Shown here: positions 57,057 to 64,000 of the stretch, piece by piece | Position numbering within the stretch: the stretch's first letter is position 1 | Layout: every line of letters begins with the position of its first letter | Assembly (NCBI GenBank): GCA_945643635.1 | Contig: CALZFC010000017.1 | Coordinates: 1,357,501 to 1,421,500 of the forward strand | Length of the DNA stretch: 64,000 nt | Direction of reading: 5' to 3' | Source: Allodiplogaster sudhausi | Taxonomy: Eukaryota; Nematoda; Chromadorea; Rhabditida; Diplogasteridae | Position numbers and translations under genes: made by a program | The notes under the pieces: model-generated | Database searches by the model: none | The model's input: the letters and a program-made list of their open reading frames with translations, nothing else | What the model was told of the DNA's origin: nothing

Positions 57057-59695
57057 TCATCTTGCACGAATACAAACACGCTTCGCATAGAAGAGCTCGG
57101 CTGCCAGCATGAGCAGCCCACTGATGAAGGCAGCCGCGATTGGAATGAAGACATCAGAGATAGAGGAAATATCTATGAAAAGCGATATGACTTAAATTTT
57201 CTAGCGAATTTTCTTTCTCCTTTTCTTTTTTGATGCAGGTACTGAGGCCATAGATCAGTTTTTTTTAGCACAAATACAGTATTGAATGTTTCTTTCTCAA
57301 TAACTAGTAGAAAATAACATATATTTTTGTAGTGTGGTACAGATAGCATAATGTATACCGACGGAACGTGCAGTGAATCTTCGTTGTTGCTCGGTGCAGT
57401 TCTTGAAAAAGGCGCGTCCGAACGGTCGCTGACGCGTGTATTTGTCGAAGAGATAGCGTAGAAAAGTGTCATGCAGCTTGAGCTGCTCGTTAAACTTTTC
57501 GAACACTTCTCGAGAACTCTTCGAGAAGAGCATATGAGCCGAAAACGCAGGCAGGCCTGAGAATATAATTGTTTTTTTTTCAATCAATAACGTCAATGAA
57601 GTCACACACGCATGGATCAATAATTCTACTGAACAAAGAAAAAAACCTTTGTCCAACATGAAAAGATTGCATCTGTCAAGTGCGAGAAAGTAGCCGTTCG
57701 TTTCGACTTGAGTGCCGATGATGTATCCTCCCTTTTCGACCAGATCGAGCATTCGGTGTACATTTCCCTCACGGCGCTAATTGTTATGGTCAAAAAGACA
57801 TTAATTATATCAATATTTCTGTTATACTCACGAAAAAATATTTGAAGGTTAATGCCGTGGACGGAAACTCTTAGAACAGACATTTGCATCATTAAAAAAC
57901 AGACACACACACACGTACAATCGGATTCTTCTTGATTGCAGCTGCGAGTTTGTCTACTTGTGGATCGTTTGCAATCTTGGCATACGCGGTGAACATGAAA
58001 TAATCTTTTGTCACTCATGATTCAAGGTCTTTAAATCGAAAACCATAGAATAAATAGGATAAACGAAGTTGGCGTTCGCTCACATACATACATATGTACA
58101 TAACCTCTGTGTCCATGAATAATTCATTGATTGATAGATTGCATACGGACAGATCAGCCTTGGATGAGACGAAGGTATATTGGCCGCTGGCGATGAGCGC
58201 GGCGGCCTCCTCAATGGTGCTAAAGGGCTGCCAAGACTGCTCGGAGACGAGCGAGGCGACCGTGCTGCCGGCGACGAGACTAGCGAGAATGACGGCGAAC
58301 AACAGCGAGAACAGCGCGTTCAGAAAGCCACCTGAAATATACATACATAAGCATGCATACTTCATCGTTTCCTTCACACGATTTCCAATCATCGTGTCTC
58401 ATGATTTAAACGACTTTTCTTGTGTACTTTAAATAACCAGTTTATTTCGATCTTCTCTTAAACCTTCGCGACTGCACTCCGAGAACGATTCGACGTATTC
58501 TGCCTTGCCAAACTGCTGCTTCAGTGTCACCCAGGCGTTGCGAGCCAGCTTTAACATGTGTTATATGTTGGAACGCTTCTCATAATTCGTTCCCCATTGT
58601 ATTCATTATTACTATATTTACCGTTTCTCATTATTTTTTTTGAATAATAACACACAGAATGCGTGAATGGGGCGCCGAATCTGTGTGTGTCGAAGAGAGC
58701 GTGCATAAAGGCGATCATGAGCAGCATGCCAATGATGGTCAGCCACACATGAAAGTGAAAACACCTAGGCATGTATGCATATTAGCCGGTTTAAAGCTTA
58801 CACTTTTATCGTATTATAATGAAATTTTTTGAATTTGGCGCTGCAATTCTACTAACCGTTAGCACGGCTTCGAGCATATGCTGGCGTACATCGCGTTTAT
58901 AGCGGGCGATTAGCGAGAACCTCGACTGAAAGTAGAATGCGTGCATTTGAAAATGAATGTAGATAACTTTTGATGGCTAATGGTAAGAAGAAAAATGTAA
59001 GGAAATGCAGGAAACTTATCAGTTTGAAGTTCGGACCATGTGGAGCTGCGAAGTGATGTGAAAGTCACGCTCCCGTTCAGGGCGCCATTTATGAAAGAGA
59101 CAGACGGCGTCGATGGTGCCGGCGGCAACTCCGGAAAGTGCACCGCTCCAGCTGCCATTCTCAATATTTCAAATGTTCCGTCAATTCCGAGCATAAATTT
59201 TTTTTCTGCCATTTTCAACAATTCAAATGTGCCTCACTGGTGTGCCCATACAAAACTGCTTGCATAGCGTAGGCATAGAAGCCGAACCAACTTAAATGAA
59301 TCTTTGTAAATATGTACGCAATTAATAAATAAGAAATAAATAAGAAAAGCAACAACCGGACGCAGCGTTCCCCAGTCGAAGATGATCGGGTCAGCACTGA
59401 CAATGTCGCTTGGAACCAGCGTGAGATTGGCCGCATTCGCAATATAACCGACAAGCTAAAAGCGAATAGCTTGAACTATTTTTTTCTTGTGGAACAAATT
59501 TGTTCAGCGTAGTTTTGAAAGATATAGCAAGCGAAGGATGAATAATGGCTCTATGAGTTCTGCTCACCTCATTACACCAACCGGGATCTGGACATTTCAC
59601 GGTCGGCGTGAGCTGAGGAAAGGGCGTGCATAGTTTATTAGACTCTGGTATGCTATGGGTGAACCCAATGCGAAGCATCTCGACTCAGTTTGATC
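57057..59695 (-). pseudogene. IR-B: ionotropic-receptor-like gene with several lesions
   Basis: Minus-strand exons parallel those of IR-A and IR-C: 59695-59568, 59455-59357, 59159-59037, 58925-58857, 58764-58656, 58548-58464, 58331 to about 58152, 57994-57919, 57776-57647, 57556-57359 and 57172-57057 (stop). S1 includes NGSWSGALSGVAAGTIDAV; TM1 VWLTIIGMLLMIAFMHALF; pore ARNAWVTLKQQFGKA; TM2 FSLLFAVILASLVAGSTVA; S2 GGYIIGTQVETNGYF; TM3 FIPIAAAFISGLLMLAAE. Lesions: the TM1 exon is 109 nt where paralogues have 108, a +1 frameshift just before the span; the acceptor of the 57994 exon reads AT instead of AG; and an in-frame TGA lies upstream of MLRIGFTHSIPESN in the first exon. It is most likely a pseudogene that keeps many intact exons. 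Confidence 0.75.
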
Positions 59696-59699
59696 CTAA

Positions 59700-60437
59700 G
59701 GTGATTTCAGAGCTACATACATACAATGTACTCAATTCCAAAGCCAATAGGCTGAAAACAGTTCATGTGTACTCATATCCATGTCATGCTGACTATTGTC
59801 TGTCTCTAACCTAAGGCCCCTATGTGAAATATGATAGTTCTTCCTTCGTCAAATATGATAGTTCTTCAAGTCGCGAGGGGGCGTCATGCCACGGAAAGAG
59901 AAAGTATATTGCCCTCAGGGCCACTCGCTGCCACACTTGACTTCTAAAAGAAAGAAACATATCATGTAACTGTGCCTGGTTCGGTCCTCGGAATAAATAA
60001 TCCATAACATATGCTTCAACACAACACTGCAAGTTTACACAGAAGGTTTATTTACCTTAAACAGTAGATGCATACAAGCCTGTGATAGAGACACGATATA
60101 AGACGAGTTTGTGTGCTAGCATAGTACAGAGGGGGACAAAGGAGGAAGAAGGTGCCAGAGCATAGCTCAGGACACCGCTGTTCCTCGCGGACCTAAAGAA
60201 GAAGAGTGAAGATGCTGGGACATTGGCATAGGAGGTGAGAGAAAGCGAGGGGAGGCTCGAATGTGTCCGAACACCGAGATGACCTACGAAAACGCGAGGG
60301 CCTTATTACATAGCCAATCCGAGAAGTGCGATATTTCATGCTGAACTTCTGAAGGGGAAATATATTAGCCAAAATCTTAGGAGACGCTTCTGGCAGCTGT
60401 CTTCGAGTGAGTAAAAATTAATGCAGGATTTGCCATT
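59700..60437. other. Spacer between IR-B and IR-C
   Basis: No gene seen. A direct repeat of aaatatgatagttctt occurs at 59826 and 59850. N-terminal exons for IR-B were not found here. Confidence 0.5.
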
Positions 60438-63400
60438 CTATTCTTGCTTGGCGCGATCGCGCCTCGCGTAGATGAATTCAGAGAGCAAAGTGAGCAGCGC
60501 ACTGAAGAGGCCGGCCGCAAGCGGAATGAAAAGTCCAGACATTGACGAAATGTCTAGGAATCATACTTCGATGTAATATGCAGTCCAGGCTGTGCACTAT
60601 GAAAGGGTATGAAGGAGGTGAAATTAATTAGCAAAACAAATTGCCATAAAATAATGCGATAAGTTGTCTATGCCATCGTTAGATTGATGATTTATAGTGT
60701 ATCTGTTGTTAAAGTTTTAAAGGAGACGTGGATGTAATTTTCGTTCACGTACATATATTCATACAGATGTTCGTACATGTAGAAATATCAACGAAAAAAA
60801 ACATACCGACTGCGCGTGCCGTGAATCTTCGCTGTTGTTCGGTGCAATTTTTGAAATGGGCGCGCCCAAATGGCTGTTGCCTAGTGTATTTCCAGTAGAG
60901 ATAGCGCAAAAAGTCGTCGTGCACTTTGAGCTGCGCGTCGAACTTCTTGAAAACCTCTGAAGAGCTCTTCGAGAAAAGGATATGAGCGGAAATAGCGGGA
61001 AGATCTGAAAACGAAGAAGACTTGAGCACTAGCTGAAAAATGTGTGACAAGCGAGTGGGGTGAAGGGAGCGGGCAATGCTTTTTTTTTGTTTATTTATGG
61101 AGGCAAGTAGTGAGTGAACTGTTCATAGGCAGTCTAGATGTCGAAGCGGGTTGTGTGATCGTGTACCTTCTTTTAGGACGAATAGATTGCATCGATCGAG
61201 CCCAGCATAGTAGCCGGCAGATTCGACGTGTGTTCCGTAGATGTATCCGCCCTCCTCGACCAGATCGAGGATTCGCTCGACCGTTCGCATACGGAGCTAG
61301 CATTAGAAATGAGAGACAATAGGAAATTATGATGCCGCGTATTAAAGGATTTTGAGAGGGAAATCACATATTTGATGTAAGGATTTTTTGCGCATAGTTT
61401 TTTTTTACAACCGTACCGGCGGATATTTTTTGAGTGCCTTCCCGAGCAGCTCGATTTCTGATTTAATGGCAGTATTCATATGAGGATGCAATCTGTAAGG
61501 AAGGAAATTGTGCTTTGGAGGGATATCCCGATAATTTTGAGCCAAATGAGCTCGCAAACTGTAAAGTATTTGGATGTATGCTGCAAAAGTTGAAAGCCTG
61601 GCTAACATCGTTTGTTGAGTCGTGTTGGAGTCGTCACCGTCGTATCTGGAATTTGAATCGAGAATTTTGCACCCGCCCGGATCCGAATTACAACACCTCG
61701 ACGCCAAGCACCCAATCAATTTCCACCACACTACCCTACAAAATTGTTTTCTGTGTACGTTCGTCCAAGCTTACTGAGTGAGCATAGACGACACGAAGGT
61801 GTAGTGGCCATTGGCTAGTAGCGCGATGGCCTTGCCGACCGTGTGAAAGGGCTGCCAGGAATGCGTCGAAACCAGCTAGGCGACCGTGTGGCCGGAGAAG
61901 AGGCTCGCAAGAATGACGGTAAATAGCAGCGTGAACAGCACGTTCAGTAGGCTTCCTGAGAACATCCTCGTTTTAGCACGAAGCGCTTTGGTCAGTAAAC
62001 ATTTGATCTACATCTTGAAAGCATGTGAAGAAAATGCTTTAAAGATGTAGATAAACAATTAAACAATAATTAGCAGTAAAGACGTCATATCCTTTGCGTG
62101 GAAGCAACCTGCAATGCCGGGCTCAAGGAATGCCTCAGAGTAGCAGGCCTTTCCAAACTGGAGCTTCACCGTCGTAAAAGCACTTCGACCGAGCTGCAAG
62201 ATGGTGGAATTCCGGTCAGGAGTCTATCTTTTCTTTTTAAATACACACCCTTGTCGTAAAGCTCTCATTTCCTCTCCGACGCACGAAGAGAGTGAGCACG
62301 AGTGAATGGGCAAGCAGTATTCCGAGAACGGCCAGCCAAACACTTTGGGTAAAAACCTGGGCGTTTTTTTTATCAAAGAAGTATTCGCTAAGTTATCTAC
62401 AGACAGAAAAATATCCGTAACCGGTGACGGGCACCAAGTACGGATTGTCCATACTTTCGGCTTCAGGGGGATACATGCATATGTATATCCCTAATTCACG
62501 CGTCCCCAATCCGTAACAATATCCGTAAACCATATACATATGTATGTACATACGTAGTGCAGTCAGTAATTTTTAAGAGCATTCAAAAAATCTTGTCCAG
62601 ACTGAAATGAATCAGCGCGCGCGGAATGCATCTCGGGCGCGCTACCCACTTCATTATCTGCACAACAAATTTTGAATCCTCATATTTCCTCAAATGGTGT
62701 CATTTGAACGTCAATTTAACTGATATTCCGTAGCGTTTACTGAATTTCAATACATATTGAGAGATCATTCTTTTCTCCGCCCACCAAGTTGACGGATATT
62801 TTTTTCTGTATATAATCTCGCTTCTCTAACAGTTAGGATAGCCTCGAGCTGTTGCGCACGCGCATCGTACTTGTAGCGGCTAATGAGACAGAAGAGGGAC
62901 TGAAATGGAAAAGAGGCTGAAATGGTTTTCTCTTCATACATATGTATGTGGGCAATTAACTAGAAAAAATAAACAAATGAGTGATGTTGGAACGTTGACG
63001 AGTAAGGCTAGGCGAATTTCTTGAATTTCTTATTGCACTAATTAAGGAATGTCTCAAGGAAATAGATTTGAACATTTGAACAAAATACCTGCATATACGG
63101 CCGATGCAAAGAAAGGAATAAGGAAAGACAATAAAAAAATATTCGGAGACAATATTGCTCTTTTCTCCTCGTCTGACCATGAACAGCTGCGTGGTCAGGA
63201 TTAAGTCGCGCTCTCGCTCTTCACGCCACTGATGAAAGAGGCAGACGGCGTCGATGGCGCCCGAGGCCACTCCGGAAAGGACGCCCGTCCAGCTGCCGTT
63301 CTAAAGGAACAACAGATGGTGTTTTCTCGTTCATTTAATTAAAGGAAGGCGGAAAAGAAAAAATTGTGCCCGATTTCAAATTGAAGTGGCCCTTCGCACA

Positions 63401-63965
63401 CTACAAAACGCGTGCTATTTTCACGTTGATTTTGAGCACGGAAGAATGAGAGTGCCTTCACAATAACTGCTTTCTATCCATTAAGCATTAAACAATGTGT
63501 TACAAACAGTTCGAATATATGTAACTACCGGTTGTCCCGATCCCCAATCGAAGATAAGCGGGTCTTCCGTTTCCACAAGACTCGGTACGAGAGTCAGATT
63601 TGCGGCTCTCGATATCAAGCCAACCAGCTGAATTAGAGTGTAAATGGCTAAGATTGTTCAACGTTCGCATATTTTCCAACAACATACAAATATGCGAAGT
63701 TGTCCAAGCCGATTCATTTTATTATACATATATTTGACTGAAATGGCAAAAAAAATTGCAAAAGCTGACCTGACTAATTACAAATCATGTGATGCAGTTC
63801 AAAAAAGAAACAGTGATCTCATCAGCCTTGCTCACCTCATTGCACCAACCAGGATCTGGACAATTCGCTGTTGGATGAAGCTGAGGAAACGGTTTACAAC
63901 GCGGATTTGAGTCTGGTATATAATAAGTGAAGCCGATGCGGAGCATTTTATCTTGACAGTGATAT
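60438..63965 (-). pseudogene. IR-C: ionotropic-receptor-like gene with a nonsense codon in TM2; 5' end beyond the window
   Basis: Minus-strand exons: 63965-63836, 63627-63529, 63300-63178, 62899-62831, 62356-62249, 62193-62109, 61955-61775, 61492-61417, 61296-61167, 61004-60807 and 60553-60438 (stop). All join in phase with GT-AG introns. S1: MLRIGFTYYIPDSN, NLTLVPSLVETEDPLIFDW, NGSWTGVLSGVASGAIDAV; TM1 VWLAVLGILLAHSLVLTLF; pore GRSAFTTVKLQFGKA; S2 EEGGYIYGTHVESAGYY; TM3 FIPLAAGLFSALLTLLSE. In the TM2 exon the codon after HTVA is TAG where both paralogues have TCG (Ser), giving a premature stop by one base change. Everything downstream remains open, so the loss is recent, or the base is an error or a polymorphism. 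Confidence 0.78.
63339..63465. mobile_element. Diverged TTAA MITE in an IR-C intron
   Basis: TTAA then AGGAAGGCGGAAAAG, with internal blocks shared with 7113-7295 (tttcaaat, gtgctattttcacg, agaatgag). The right end is not recognisable. Confidence 0.5.
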
Positions 63966-64000
63966 CTGAAAGTGTCAGAATCATTTTGCCTTAATTACTT

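Overview
The window is animal nuclear DNA: spliced genes with short GT-AG introns, abundant microsatellites and many transposon layers. The best clue to the organism is a family of eight-exon seven-transmembrane receptors resembling the nematode serpentine chemoreceptors (Str superfamily, Srd-like). A short secreted Gly/Trp/Tyr peptide would also fit a nematode. A nematode, or another ecdysozoan, is my best guess. This rests on family resemblance only.

Layout. 0.2-2.2 kb: minus-strand gene of unknown function, broken by an identical 296 bp tandem duplication. 2.9-6.2 kb: minus-strand ionotropic-receptor-like gene (IR-A). 6.8-9.3 kb: divergent plus-strand IR-like gene (IR-D). 10-14.4 kb: TTAA-flanked MITEs, a secreted peptide gene and a 1.67 kb palindrome. 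15-17.7 kb: decayed minus-strand gene facing away from a plus-strand tyrosine recombinase fragment. 17.7-21.7 kb: seven tandem units of 544/548 bp held between inverted 108-123 bp arms. 22.4-23.6 kb: receptor pseudogene. 23.9-27.2 kb: broken CR1/jockey-like LINE. 29.4-31.7 kb: receptor GPCR-2. 32.6-40.7 kb: an 8.1 kb DNA transposon with 0.67 kb terminal inverted repeats, a TTAA target duplication, a 12-exon transposase-like gene and a second small gene on the other strand. 41-42.6 kb: a foldback repeat and GA/CT tracts. 43.4-45.7 and 48.4-51.1 kb: GPCR-3 and GPCR-4. 47-56 kb: isolated exons. 57.1-64 kb: IR-B and IR-C, both with lesions; IR-C runs off the right edge.

How it fits together. This is a chemosensory cluster in birth-and-death turnover: four IR-like and four serpentine-like receptor copies, several already damaged, embedded in and separated by mobile DNA. 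The receptors would act in sensory cell membranes. No operon or shared pathway is visible.

The strongest candidates for something undescribed are the 8.1 kb long-TIR transposon, with the shared terminal sequence linking it to the 1.67 kb palindrome, and the recombinase-adjacent tandem array enclosed in palindromic inverted arms.
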